This document shows, piece after piece, positions 27,119 to 35,695 of a stretch of DNA of 64,000 nt (positions are counted from its first letter, which is position 1; every line of letters begins with the position of its first letter). The notes below the pieces were generated by a model. It worked only from the letters and a program-made list of their open reading frames with translations, searched no databases and was not told where the DNA came from. The position numbers and the translations under genes are program-made. The stretch comes from Bacteroides fragilis (lineage in GTDB: Bacteria; Bacteroidota; Bacteroidia; Bacteroidales; Bacteroidaceae): contig NZ_CP018937.1 of assembly GCF_002849695.1 (NCBI RefSeq), positions 5,084,001 through 5,148,000 on the forward strand. The letters run 5' to 3'.

Positions 27119-27721
27119 TTATATCCTGTCCGCCTCCACGTATCCGTTCATCACCGCGTAGATGGTCAGTCCGGAGACCGACTTGATGCCTAACTTCTCG
27201 GTGATGTTCTTCCGGTGTGTGATCACCGTAGTCAGGCTGATATTCAGCTTGTCGGCGATTTCTTTGTTGATCAGCCCTTTGGTGATCAGCACCAGCACCT
27301 CGATCTCGCGTGCCGAGAGCTCGTGTCCGGTGGCGGCAGGCGAGGCAGGAGGCATGTCTTTCACCGGATAACCGTCGTGGTGCGCGTGCTGGTGGAGTTT
27401 CAGGATATCCTTTACCAACCCCTCTTCCGTCTGGTAGATGTTGAGTATCGGGACGCCCGAAAGCTGGAATTGGTGACTGTCTCCCGCCAGTACGATGGTT
27501 TTCCGTTTCCGGGGGAGGAAGAAAGCATTATGCTCCACATAGATCTGTGCGGAGATGAAGTAATGAGCGTACATGTCCGGTGTGTCGTCCATCAGTTCGC
27601 CGAAACCGGGAAACGTGCGGATGACTGCCATGGGGATCATCCTCTCCAGGATTGTTTTCAGTCCCAGGCTGGTGAGGGTGTTCGCCTCTACGATGGCTAT
27701 TTCGGGTTGGTGATTCATCAT
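27119..27721 (-). CDS. LuxR-type DNA-binding regulator with degenerate receiver
   Basis: From the start MMNHQPEIAIVEANTL the protein has about 200 residues. An N-terminal receiver-like domain is followed by a C-terminal LuxR helix-turn-helix (about residues 130-195: LSAREIEVLVLITKGLINKE, then IADKLNISLTTVITHRKNI). The receiver lacks the usual acidic pair after strand 1 and has no clear phospho-aspartate after strand 3 (HYFISAQIYVEH), so classical phosphorylation is unlikely. The upstream in-frame ATG at 27763 would overlap the FAD gene; the start at 27721 has AGGA just upstream. It follows the FAD gene by five bases and may be co-transcribed. Targets are unknown. Confidence 0.8.
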   Translation of the reverse strand: MMNHQPEIAIVEANTLTSLGLKTILERMIPMAVIRTFPGFGELMDDTPDMYAHYFISAQIYVEHNAFFLPRKRKTIVLAGDSHQFQLSGVPILNIYQTEEGLVKDILKLHQHAHHDGYPVKDMPPASPAATGHELSAREIEVLVLITKGLINKEIADKLNISLTTVITHRKNITEKLGIKSVSGLTIYAVMNGYVEADRI

Positions 27722-27726
27722 AAGTC

Positions 27727-29316
27727 CTATTGATTCATAAATTGTGCTACTGCTTCTGCGCATCGTTCTCCATCGATTCCTGCCGAGACGATGCCCCCCG
27801 CATAACCGGCCCCCTCACCGCACGGGAAGAGTCCGCGCAGGGTGATGTGTTGCAATGTATCCTTGTCCCGCACGATGCGTACCGGCGATGAAGTCCGTGT
27901 CTCTACGCCTATCATTACCGCCTCGTTGGTGAGGAATCCGTGGCTGCTGCGTCCGAACTGCTGGAAACCCTGTGACAGCCGGCCGGTGATGAACTCCGGC
28001 ATCCAGAAGTGCAGCGGAGAAGAGATAAGCCCCGGGCTGTACGACGATTCCGGTAGGTCGTAACTCAGCTTCCTGCGTGTGAAGTCTGCCATGCGCTGGG
28101 CGGGAGCCGTCTGTCGTCTGCCTCCTTGCAGCCAGCACTGGCGCTCCAGCTCTTCCTGAAAGCGCAGCACCGCCAGTTCGGGATGGCTCCCTTCTGCTTC
28201 ATCGTTCATCGTTAACCGTTCGTCGTTCATGATGTCTTCCGGCTGTATCTCCACCACCATCCCCGAGTTGCTCCACCGGGAGCCACGGTTGGAGGGCGAC
28301 ATTCCATTGACCACCACCTGCTCCGGTCCGCTGGCAGCGGGTACGATAAATCCTCCCGGACACATGCAGAAACTGTATACTCCCCGGCCTTCCACCTGTG
28401 TGACGAAACTGTATTCGGCTGCCGGCAGGTATTTCCCTCTCCCGTTCCGGTTGTGGTATTGGATCTGGTCTATCAGTCCTGCCGGATGTTCCAGGCGTAC
28501 CCCGACGGCAATGCCTTTCGCCTCGATGGGCACCTTGTTGGCCGCCAGCCATCGGTATACATCCCGTGCCGAGTGCCCTGTCGCCAGAATGACAGGTCCG
28601 AGGAATGTCTTGCCCGTCTGGGTTTCAATGCCTTTCACCTCCCCCTTCTCGATGATCAGTGCGTCCATCCGGGTTTCGAAGTGCACCTCACCGCCACATT
28701 CGATAATCGTATGACGCATGTTCTCTATCACCCGTGGCAGTTTATCCGTACCGATGTGCGGATGGGCGTCCACCAGGATGGCGGTGGAAGCCCCGTGCTG
28801 GCAAAATACGTTCAGTATCTTGTCCACGTTTCCCCGCTTTTTGCTCCGGGTATATAGTTTCCCGTCCGAGTAAGCGCCTGCTCCCCCTTCACCGAAACTA
28901 TAGTTCGACTCCGGGTCTACCCGGTGCTCCCGGCTGATTTGTGCCAGGTCCTTCTTGCGCTCGCGTACATCTTTGCCACGCTCTACGACGACGGGACGCA
29001 GCCCCAGTTCTATCAGTCGCAGTGCGGCAAACAATCCGCCGGGTCCGGCGCCCACAACAATTACCTGTGGCTTGTTTTCCACCTTATTATATATAGTACG
29101 TTCGTATTCATCATCCGTCGGCATTTCATTGAGGTATACCCGCACTTTCAGGTTGACGAAGATGGTGCGTTGCCGGGCGTCTATGCTCCGTTTCAGTATG
29201 CGGAGAGAGGTTACATCACGCAGGTTCAGCCCTTTCTCCTGAGAAAGGTATGTTTTGAGTTGCTGCTCGTTGGCGGCAATTTCAGGGAGGATTCGTAGTT
29301 GGTATTCTTGTATCAT
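27727..29316 (-). CDS. NAD(P)/FAD-dependent oxidoreductase
   Basis: The protein has about 529 residues from MIQEYQLRILPEI. It has a dinucleotide-binding motif VIVVGAGPGGLFAALRLIE after an N-terminal domain of ~95 residues, then SFGEGGAGAYSDGKLYTR, and a late GEGAGYAGGIVSAGIDG FAD motif. This architecture fits the family of uncharacterised FAD dehydrogenases conserved in Bacteroidetes and Firmicutes. Residues reading MNDERLTMNDE come from a short internally repetitive DNA stretch at 28199-28230, probably an in-frame insertion. The ATG is three bases from the end of the inverted-repeat element, so an upstream in-frame extension reading LIRVICGEP is translated repeat and not part of the gene. 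Confidence 0.85.
   Translation of the reverse strand: MIQEYQLRILPEIAANEQQLKTYLSQEKGLNLRDVTSLRILKRSIDARQRTIFVNLKVRVYLNEMPTDDEYERTIYNKVENKPQVIVVGAGPGGLFAALRLIELGLRPVVVERGKDVRERKKDLAQISREHRVDPESNYSFGEGGAGAYSDGKLYTRSKKRGNVDKILNVFCQHGASTAILVDAHPHIGTDKLPRVIENMRHTIIECGGEVHFETRMDALIIEKGEVKGIETQTGKTFLGPVILATGHSARDVYRWLAANKVPIEAKGIAVGVRLEHPAGLIDQIQYHNRNGRGKYLPAAEYSFVTQVEGRGVYSFCMCPGGFIVPAASGPEQVVVNGMSPSNRGSRWSNSGMVVEIQPEDIMNDERLTMNDEAEGSHPELAVLRFQEELERQCWLQGGRRQTAPAQRMADFTRRKLSYDLPESSYSPGLISSPLHFWMPEFITGRLSQGFQQFGRSSHGFLTNEAVMIGVETRTSSPVRIVRDKDTLQHITLRGLFPCGEGAGYAGGIVSAGIDGERCAEAVAQFMNQ
28199..28230. repeat. Short internally repetitive insertion inside the FAD gene
   Basis: The stretch consists of imperfect repeats of the word ATCGTTCATCGTTAACCGTTCG and adds about 11 codons (MNDERLTMNDE) in frame between ordinary protein segments. 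Length is compatible with an in-frame simple-repeat insertion. Confidence 0.5.
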
Positions 29317-29319
29317 AGG

Positions 29320-29770
29320 TTCACCACAGATTACACGGATTAACACAGATTGTTATTTTAAATAACATACCGTTTAATTCCGTTTTGAAGGTTTGTTATA
29401 TTGAAGTTGATTAATAGTCCTAAATGGTGTTTGGACAATTTTAAATAGGTCATTATTTGAGCCGTATGAATGGGGAGTAAGGCTTCTACGGATTTAAGCT
29501 CAAGAACAATCTGCCTCTCTACCAGTATATCCATGCGATACCCGTTATCTAATTTCATTTCTTTGTAATAAACAGGTAGTTCTTTCTGTCTTTCATATTT
29601 TATACCTGCTTTATCGAACTCGTAGCATAGGCATGCTTCATAGGTACTTTCTAAAAGTCCCACTCCTAAAGTCCTGTGAACTTCATAGGCACATCCTATG
29701 ATTTTATATGATAGTTCGTTTATATTCTCCATCTTGATAATCTGTGTTAATCCGTGTAATCTGTGGTGAA
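29320..29770. mobile_element. Inverted-repeat element carrying a GxxExxY gene
   Basis: A 451-base unit bounded by perfect 31-base inverted repeats: TTCACCACAGATTACACGGA then TTAACACAGAT at 29320-29350, and the exact inverse at 29740-29770. Between the arms lies only the GxxExxY gene. One end is three bases from the FAD-gene ATG and the other is one base from the radA stop codon, so it fills the gap between two housekeeping genes. A gene-less version with the same terminal arms is at 40065-40161. The structure is that of a mobile or mobilisable unit, but no transposase is seen. Confidence 0.75.
29358..29732 (-). CDS. GxxExxY family protein (PD-(D/E)XK-like fold)
   Basis: The 124-residue protein starts MENINELSYKIIGCAYEVHR and contains the family motif GLLESTYEACLCYEF (GxxExxY), then DNGYRMDILVERQIVLELKS, which fits the D...ExK core of restriction-endonuclease-like folds. 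Members are small, scattered and of unproven function; nuclease activity is plausible from the fold but not demonstrated by this sequence. It is the only gene inside the 31-bp inverted-repeat element, and its ends lie 7 bases from each repeat arm. AT content is higher than in the flanking genes, which suggests transfer. Confidence 0.88.
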   Translation of the reverse strand: MENINELSYKIIGCAYEVHRTLGVGLLESTYEACLCYEFDKAGIKYERQKELPVYYKEMKLDNGYRMDILVERQIVLELKSVEALLPIHTAQIMTYLKLSKHHLGLLINFNITNLQNGIKRYVI

Positions 29771-29771
29771 C

Positions 29772-31139
29772 TCATCCGAAGAGTCCCCGGAACGCCTCTT
29801 CCACCTTTCTCACCGGCACCAGTTCTATCTTCAGCTTCTTCATGTCGATTCCCTGCATATTATACTTAGGCAGGATAAACCGTTTGAATCCAAGCTTCTC
29901 GGCTTCACCGATACGTTGTTCGATCCGGTTCACCGGACGGATTTCACCGGACAACCCGATTTCACCTGCCATACAGACTTCCGGTTCGATGGCGGCATCC
30001 ATATTGGATGAAAGGATGGCACTGATAACAGCCAGGTCGATGGCAGGGTCGTTCACCTTCAGCCCCCCGGCAATATTTAGAAAGACATCTTTCTGTGCTA
30101 ACTTGAAGCCGACACGTTTCTCGAGCACAGCCAGCAGCATGTTCATGCGGCGGATATCGAATCCGGTTGCCGAACGTTGCGGATTGCCGTAAACGGCAGA
30201 ACTGACAAGTGCCTGTGTTTCTATCAGGAACGGCCTGACTCCTTCGATGGCAGATGCGATGGCTACCCCGCTCATGCCTTCGTGATCTTGCGACAGCAAC
30301 AGCTCCGATGGGTTGCTGACCTGGCGAAGCCCGTCTTGCCGCATCTCGTAAATACCCAGTTCGGCCGTACTGCCAAAGCGGTTCTTGATGCTGCGCAGGA
30401 TACGGTACATATAATGCTGGTCCCCCTCAAACTGGAGCACGGTGTCTACGATGTGTTCCAGTACCTTCGGACCGGCAATGCTGCCTTCTTTGTTGATATG
30501 CCCGATCAGTAATACCGGAGTATGCGTCTCTTTGGCAAAACGGAGAATGGAGGCCGAGCACTCCCGCACTTGCGCGATACTTCCCGGCGAAGACTCGATG
30601 CTTTCGGTGGATATGGTCTGTATGGAGTCGATGATTACCAGGTCCGGACGTGTATTCTTAATGTGCACATAGATCTGCTCCAACGACGTTTCGCACACAA
30701 TCAGGCAGTCGCTCGACGTTTGTGTCAGTCGGTCCGCGCGGAGCTTCAGTTGCCTTGCACTCTCTTCTCCGGAGATGTAGAGTATCCTGCGTTCGGGCAT
30801 GTGGAGCACGGTTTGAAGTACCAGAGTCGATTTTCCGATACCCGGTTCGCCACCGATCAGCACCAGTGATCCCGGCACCAGTCCGCCGCCCAGTACCCGG
30901 TTCAACTCCTCGTCGTGCATGTCGATGCGGGGTTCCTCGTCCGCTTCGATCTCGTTCAGGGTGACAGGTTTGGCTTTAGGCGATTCGATGCCCGATACCG
31001 GACGTTTATTCGGAACCTCCTTGCGTACGATTTCTTCTACATAAGTATTCCACTCGCCACACGAAGGACACTTGCCCACCCATTTGGGTGATTCCTGTCC
31101 GCAGTTACTGCATACATAAACGGTTTTCTCTTTTGCCAT
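29772..31139 (-). CDS. radA: DNA repair protein RadA
   Basis: RadA is a RecA-like ATPase that drives branch migration in recombination and repair. The 455-residue length is standard. There is an N-terminal C4 zinc finger (CSNCGQESPKWVGKCPSCG), a Walker A motif GEPGIGKST, the KNRFG family motif, and a C-terminal Lon-protease-like domain (ISAILSSNMDAAIEPEVCMA region). The stop codon is adjacent to the inverted-repeat element carrying the GxxExxY gene. The upstream gap is large and holds a tandem repeat array. Confidence 0.97.
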   Translation of the reverse strand: MAKEKTVYVCSNCGQESPKWVGKCPSCGEWNTYVEEIVRKEVPNKRPVSGIESPKAKPVTLNEIEADEEPRIDMHDEELNRVLGGGLVPGSLVLIGGEPGIGKSTLVLQTVLHMPERRILYISGEESARQLKLRADRLTQTSSDCLIVCETSLEQIYVHIKNTRPDLVIIDSIQTISTESIESSPGSIAQVRECSASILRFAKETHTPVLLIGHINKEGSIAGPKVLEHIVDTVLQFEGDQHYMYRILRSIKNRFGSTAELGIYEMRQDGLRQVSNPSELLLSQDHEGMSGVAIASAIEGVRPFLIETQALVSSAVYGNPQRSATGFDIRRMNMLLAVLEKRVGFKLAQKDVFLNIAGGLKVNDPAIDLAVISAILSSNMDAAIEPEVCMAGEIGLSGEIRPVNRIEQRIGEAEKLGFKRFILPKYNMQGIDMKKLKIELVPVRKVEEAFRGLFG

Positions 31140-31432
31140 TGATCTCTTGATAAATAGGTCTCAAAGTTACGCATTTCGTCTTTTTCTGCCAAACAGAATA
31201 TAGCTTTTGACTTTTGAATGCCGGGAAGCCGTTATTCTTTTGGATAAAGCATCTGGCCGATTGTCAGCGAAATGAACGGATTGCTGACTCAATGTCGCCT
31301 ATTGGCCGGCTTCGCTGACAAGCTTTGTGTGATAAGATTGCATTCCGGAAATGGAACTTGAATAAATATTCCCAAATAACTGCATATTCCGCATTTCCGT
31401 CGTTAGTTTATTCGGTTTTAGGGCTTCAGGTT

Positions 31433-31542
31433 ATTAACTTCGTTGCGGTAAGATGCTAATTTCATAGCGGCAGGATGTTAACTTCATGACGGCACAATGT
31501 TAACTTCGTGCAAGTAGAGTGTCAACTTCCTGCCGGCAGAGG
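31433..31542. repeat. Five-unit 22-bp tandem repeat array
   Basis: Five consecutive 22-base units, at 31433, 31455, 31477, 31499 and 31521, share the core TAACTTC followed by variable GC-rich bases; unit 3 begins GTTAACTTCATGACGG. There is no spacer between units, so this is not a CRISPR array. The period of 22 bases is close to two DNA helical turns, which would place the cores on one face of the helix. Confidence 0.75.
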
Positions 31543-31573
31543 CTTCGTTTCCTGAAAAGAGAGCCTCTGCCGG
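31533..31573. repeat. 12-bp inverted repeat at the end of the tandem array
   Basis: Arms CCGGCAGAGGCT and AGCCTCTGCCGG are exact inverses separated by 17 bases. No T-run follows on either strand, so it is not a clear terminator; it may be a stem in RNA or a protein-binding site. Confidence 0.6.
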
Positions 31574-31901
31574 GGAGAGATTGTACTTCTTGTAGCGCTG
31601 GTTGGTTATGGATCTTGATCGGGCTGAAGCTGTTGAAAAGATGGTGTTTGGTAACTATATCCGTCTGAATCGGGCAGAAAAGACTTCTTTACTTTCTTCT
31701 TGTTTGAGAAAAACGCGTTTCAGTATCAATCTGATTGTGTCTTAAACGAAATGACGGCGTTTTTTGAACCATTCTTTATCCTGTGCCCGGAATAATGGAT
31801 TCTGAGCTCTTAGGAATATCGTTTTGACAAAAAGATAATTGCTTCTTTTATTGCCGGCGGATCTGTTTGGATACTGTGTGCTGTTATTTTATTCTGTAGG
31901 T

Positions 31902-31935
31902 TTTGAGTAAATTCGATTGGTAAGTATTATCTTTG
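31902..31935 (+). promoter_or_regulatory. Promoter of the HAD phosphatase gene
   Basis: TTTG at 31902-31905 and TATCTTTG at 31928-31935 match the Bacteroides consensus, with a 22-base spacing slightly longer than usual. The start codon at 31963 follows 27 bases later. Confidence 0.65.
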
Positions 31936-31962
31936 TTTGGATAATTATAAAAGCATGACACT

Positions 31963-32370
31963 ATGACGATTGCAGTTGATTTTGACGGAACTATAGTGAC
32001 GGACCGCTATCCCGGCATTGGTAATGAGATTCCTTTTGCGGTGGAAACCTTGAAGCTGTTGCAACAAGAGCACCACAGACTTATTTTATGGAGTGTGCGC
32101 GAAGGCAAACTACTGGACGAGGCCGTGGCATGGTGCAAAGAAAGAGGGGTGGAGTTTTATGCCGTTAACAAGGAGTACCCCGAACAAAAACTTCAGGATG
32201 ACGGATTCTCCAGGAAACTGAAAGCCGATCTCTTTATTGACGACCGTAATGTGGGAGGACTGCTCGATTGGGGTATTGTATACCGGATGATAAAAGAACA
32301 CAAAACGTACCGGGATATTTATGCTTCAGGAGATGATGTCCTGAAAAAGAAAAAGAGAGGGTGGTTTTAA
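31963..32370 (+). CDS. Small HAD-family hydrolase
   Basis: The 135-residue protein begins MTIAVDFDGTIVTDRYPGIG, with the HAD nucleophile motif DFDGTIV at the N terminus, LILWSVREG (motif II region) and DLFIDDRNVGG (motif IV). It is shorter than most HAD phosphatases because it lacks a large cap domain. The substrate cannot be read from the sequence. The tail ends with a lysine-rich stretch (LKKKKRGWF). A hairpin overlaps its stop codon. Confidence 0.82.
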   Translation: MTIAVDFDGTIVTDRYPGIGNEIPFAVETLKLLQQEHHRLILWSVREGKLLDEAVAWCKERGVEFYAVNKEYPEQKLQDDGFSRKLKADLFIDDRNVGGLLDWGIVYRMIKEHKTYRDIYASGDDVLKKKKRGWF

Positions 32371-32424
32371 GAGAATGCCGTTTGTGCAGAGTTTACGTCT
32401 GCCGTCGTAACAGCATTCTCTTTT
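32369..32424 (+). terminator. Hairpin terminator overlapping the HAD gene stop
   Basis: Arms AAGAGAATGC at 32369-32378 and GCATTCTCTT at 32413-32422 enclose a loop of 34 bases, followed by TT. It separates the HAD gene from the convergent Wzc gene that ends at 32465. Confidence 0.6.
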
Positions 32425-32464
32425 GAAAAGATGAAATGAAAAGTTGGTATTATTGATGATACGT

Positions 32465-34759
32465 TTAATGGGTATGTCCATATCCGTAACCGTATCCGTA
32501 TTTCTTCTCTGACAGATTACCACCGTTTACAATCAGTGAAATGTGGTTTAACCGTCCTGTACGTTCCGTATTCACAATCTCAGGCAATACATTCTTGTAG
32601 GTATAATTTATGCGACAAACGTATAGTGTGAAATCCGTCACTTTGCTTAAGCTCAGCGTATCACTGGCTAAGCCGGTAGGTGCTGAGTCGACAATGATAT
32701 AGTCGAAGTGCTTCCGGAAGTAAGTAAAGGCATCTTTCAGTCTTTCCCTTTCCAACAGTTCTGCCGGATTAGGAGGGACAGGACCCGATGGAACCACGGA
32801 TAACAGTTCGTGCACCCCCGATGGATAAATGATACTTTCCGGTTTTACCTCGTTTCCGGCAAGGAAATTCGTTATTCCTTGCTGGTTCTGAATATGAAAA
32901 TGCTCTGCTAACCGGGGGCGTCTGATGTCTAAACCGACAATGAGTACCCGGCATCCGAGAAAAGCAAAGGAAAGGGCTAAGTTGATACTGATGAAGCTCT
33001 TGCCCTCTCCGCTGGTGGTCGAGGTAATGAGTATGCACTTCTCGTCTCCTTTTTCCGTCAAGAAACGCAGGTTGCTTCGCAGTCGGCGGAAAGACTCTTC
33101 CATAAGCCCGTTCTTGCCTTCGGTCACACCGATTTGTTCTTTATCGAGGGGAATCGTCCCTACTATGGGAAGTTGTATGGTTTCTACCTCGGATATTGAT
33201 GAAATCTTGGTACGGAACATGTCTTTGAACAGAATCAGTGCTATGGTCATGATGCAAGCTATAAACAAACTTCCTGCATAAACCATCGGACTCTTGGGGG
33301 CAATAGGAGCATCGGCGGTTAACGGTGCGTCGATCACCCTTGCTTTATTTATGGTTGCCGCCAAAGAGATGGTGGCTTGTTCGCGCCGTTCCAATAGCAT
33401 CAGATACAGGTTAGCCTTGATCTGCTGTTGGCGGTCTATGTTATTGAACTCTCTCTCCTGTTTGGGCATGTTGCCAATACGTGAATTGAAATAGTTCGTC
33501 TTGCGTATGATATCTTTGCGGGCAATCTCGAGTCCCTCTTTGACTCCTGTGACAGATGACAAGATGTTTTTTCGCAAAGCTGTGATGTTTATATTTTGGT
33601 TTACGATGGTAGGATTGTCCGGCTTCATGGTATTCAACAGGCGTTCACGTTCCAGTAGTTCCTTATTGTATTCGTTAATCAGACGCATCAATTCCATGTC
33701 CGAAATCCCGGTATTTACCGGCAATAGGGAGAAGTGATACTGTTCATCTTTCAGATAATCGTAGATGTAGGTGGTCATGTTCAATTGGGTTTCCACTTCC
33801 AGCAGCTTCTTTTCGTATTCGTTGTTGGTGTTCAAGTCGAGATCCATGTTCGTTTTAAGATCGATCAGTCTTTCCTTTTCTTTATACTGTTCCAGATGTT
33901 TTTCTACAAATCCCAATTCACGGCTGATGCTGTCCAGCCTTTCCTCCAGAAAGATCAATGTATTTCCTGTTACCTTATTTTTGTCGTTCATGGCATCGCG
34001 GTTGTAGACTTCTATCAGTTTGATAAGAAATGCTTCTGCCCGCTTCTTATCTGTATCTTTGAAAGTGAGGCTGATGATGGATGTCTTTTTCGAGGTTGTG
34101 GCAACGGTCAGCTTTTGCAAGTAATGGTTTACTGCGTCTGTCGGCCGGCAGATATTTACCTTGACGGTCCGGTCGAAAGTTCTATTGGGAAGTAACTCCA
34201 AGGTACATAATCCTGCCAGAGTCTTTATGGTTGCGGGAAAGGTGGTGAAAGATTCTGTCAGGCAAATGTCATGCAGGGCACTCCGCGCTTCATAATGATC
34301 GCCCATTTTCTCTATTTGTATCAGCAGTGCCTCCTGTAAAGTATCCATTGCGGCTTTCTCCAACGTCACGCTGATGGGAGGGATGGTGGTCTCCGTATAT
34401 CCGAGTCCTTCCTTTATTCTATAGGACGTGTGCATATTCAGTTCGTTGATGACTTGCAATAATATGGATCTTGAACGCAATATTTCCAGCTCGTCTTCTA
34501 TCTGAGTATTTGTTGCCGCCATATTGGACGGAGATACTTGGTTAAACAGATCGTTGATTGCTTTGTCACTTCCTTCAGAATCTTTGATCACTACCGAGGC
34601 TGAAGCCTGGTATACCGGTGTGGTGATGTGTACATAGATATATGCGCCTGTCAGTGCGACAGCGATTGCTATCAGGAACCACCTCCAGTGTACTATGACT
34701 TTATAGAATAGTTCGATTAAGTCTATTTCCTGTTCTTGTTGTTTCTGTTCGTTTTCCAT
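32465..34759 (-). CDS. Polysaccharide co-polymerase / tyrosine autokinase (Wzc-like)
   Basis: The 764-residue protein has an N-terminal Wzz chain-length domain with membrane helices near residues 30-50 and 500-520, long coiled coils between, and a C-terminal BY-kinase domain. Kinase motifs are a Walker A TSGEGKSFISINLALS near residue 583, a Walker A' IVGLDIRRP, and a Walker B YIIVDSAPTG. The C terminus carries a tyrosine cluster YGYGYGYGH, the typical autophosphorylation tail. It controls export and length of an exo- or capsular polysaccharide. It follows the Wza-like gene by 18 bases and is surely co-transcribed with it. Confidence 0.93.
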   Translation of the reverse strand: MENEQKQQEQEIDLIELFYKVIVHWRWFLIAIAVALTGAYIYVHITTPVYQASASVVIKDSEGSDKAINDLFNQVSPSNMAATNTQIEDELEILRSRSILLQVINELNMHTSYRIKEGLGYTETTIPPISVTLEKAAMDTLQEALLIQIEKMGDHYEARSALHDICLTESFTTFPATIKTLAGLCTLELLPNRTFDRTVKVNICRPTDAVNHYLQKLTVATTSKKTSIISLTFKDTDKKRAEAFLIKLIEVYNRDAMNDKNKVTGNTLIFLEERLDSISRELGFVEKHLEQYKEKERLIDLKTNMDLDLNTNNEYEKKLLEVETQLNMTTYIYDYLKDEQYHFSLLPVNTGISDMELMRLINEYNKELLERERLLNTMKPDNPTIVNQNINITALRKNILSSVTGVKEGLEIARKDIIRKTNYFNSRIGNMPKQEREFNNIDRQQQIKANLYLMLLERREQATISLAATINKARVIDAPLTADAPIAPKSPMVYAGSLFIACIMTIALILFKDMFRTKISSISEVETIQLPIVGTIPLDKEQIGVTEGKNGLMEESFRRLRSNLRFLTEKGDEKCILITSTTSGEGKSFISINLALSFAFLGCRVLIVGLDIRRPRLAEHFHIQNQQGITNFLAGNEVKPESIIYPSGVHELLSVVPSGPVPPNPAELLERERLKDAFTYFRKHFDYIIVDSAPTGLASDTLSLSKVTDFTLYVCRINYTYKNVLPEIVNTERTGRLNHISLIVNGGNLSEKKYGYGYGYGHTH

Positions 34760-34777
34760 GGGGCGTAATTTGTTTTG

Positions 34778-35563
34778 TTATCTTAATATGGTCACAATCA
34801 GTCCGGCCATTGATATTAATATAGATGTGATAGAAATCAGCAGATTGGTGGAAGAACCGATATTGGCTCCCTGTGTTTTGGCTTTATTGGGTTCCACATA
34901 TACAATGTCGTTCTGATGCAGATAAAAATCGGAAGAGTGGATGACGTTTACATCATTGAGGTTGACGGTGATTAATCGTTGCCGGTTGTTTTCTTTGCGG
35001 ATGATGCGTACGTTGTTCCGTTTGCCATAGATGGTAAGGTCACCTGCCATTGCTATTGCTTCAAGAAGATTCACTTGTTCATTGTTTACCGTATATATGC
35101 CGGGATGGTTTACTTCTCCGATTACGGAGATTTTATAATTCACCAGGCGCACCGTAACAATGGGCTGTTCTTTCAGATAGCGTTTCAGCTTCTCGGCGAT
35201 CATATCCGAAATCTCCTGGGTTGTCATTCTCTCTATCTTTAACTCTCCAAGTACGGGTAAGGTAATCCTTCCCTCACTGTTCACCAGATAGTTTTGCAGG
35301 ATCGGTTGGCTCGTCGAGTTGGTGGTATTAAGCTCGTTTTGTGATGTGGGTACTATTAAATTGAAAGGGAGGGCCGCTTCCGGTTCGGAGCAGCTAATGG
35401 AAATCGTAAGCAAATCTTTCGGCATGATACGGGCATTGAACTCTACAGGAGCATTGTTCTGCTCCGTACCTAATTGCTGTAAATAAGCTACTCGTTTGCT
35501 TGAGGAACATGATGTGCATAGAATGCACCAAAATAACGCTGTCCATACGGTTTCTTTCATCAT
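34778..35563 (-). CDS. Polysaccharide export lipoprotein (Wza-like)
   Basis: From the start MMKETVWTALFWCILCTSC the protein has 261 residues, with a type II signal peptide and lipobox CTSCSSS. The polysaccharide export domain (about 45-135: NARIMPKDLLTISISCSEPE) and a SLBB domain (VIGEVNHPGIYTV) follow, and a C-terminal hydrophobic helix ends the protein. It should form the outer-membrane export channel that works with the Wzc-like protein. The longer open frame from 35731 runs through the leader hairpins and is rejected because it hides the signal peptide. No further polysaccharide synthesis genes lie in the window. Confidence 0.9.
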   Translation of the reverse strand: MMKETVWTALFWCILCTSCSSSKRVAYLQQLGTEQNNAPVEFNARIMPKDLLTISISCSEPEAALPFNLIVPTSQNELNTTNSTSQPILQNYLVNSEGRITLPVLGELKIERMTTQEISDMIAEKLKRYLKEQPIVTVRLVNYKISVIGEVNHPGIYTVNNEQVNLLEAIAMAGDLTIYGKRNNVRIIRKENNRQRLITVNLNDVNVIHSSDFYLHQNDIVYVEPNKAKTQGANIGSSTNLLISITSILISMAGLIVTILR

Positions 35564-35593
35564 TGTATATCGCTGCCCGTCATTCCCCGAACC

Positions 35594-35695
35594 GGCGTTT
35601 GAGTAAATAAAAAAAGCGTGGGAACTGTTGCTGTTATCTGTCAAAGAGGCATCGCCAAACGCCTGAGTATAGATAATAAAGACAACAGCCCACGC
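35594..35695 (-). promoter_or_regulatory. Leader terminator with competing helix upstream of wza/wzc
   Basis: On the minus strand, GCGTGGGCTGTTG (35683-35695) can pair with CAACAGTTCCCACGC (35616-35630), directly followed by seven T (35609-35615): a terminator. A second pair, GGCGTTTG (35656-35663) with CAAACGCC (35594-35601), interleaves with it: one of its arms lies in the terminator loop and the other just after the T-run. The two helices cannot both form easily. This is the layout of transcription attenuation. The trigger is unknown. Confidence 0.65.

Larger units (their letters stand above)
31140..31962. other. Long intergenic region between radA and the HAD gene
   Basis: I see no convincing gene in these 823 bases. 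They contain a five-unit 22-bp tandem array (31433-31542), an overlapping 12-bp inverted repeat, and at the right end the promoter of the HAD gene. Base composition varies, with the repeat array more GC-rich than the flanks. Confidence 0.6.

Noticed and set aside
29316..29346. Upstream extension of the FAD oxidoreductase (reading LIRVICGEP)
   Set aside because: These codons are the inverted-repeat arm; the same peptide appears at the unrelated copy near 40065.
31433..31542. CRISPR-like array
   Set aside because: The 22-base units are contiguous with no spacers and are degenerate; no cas genes are present.
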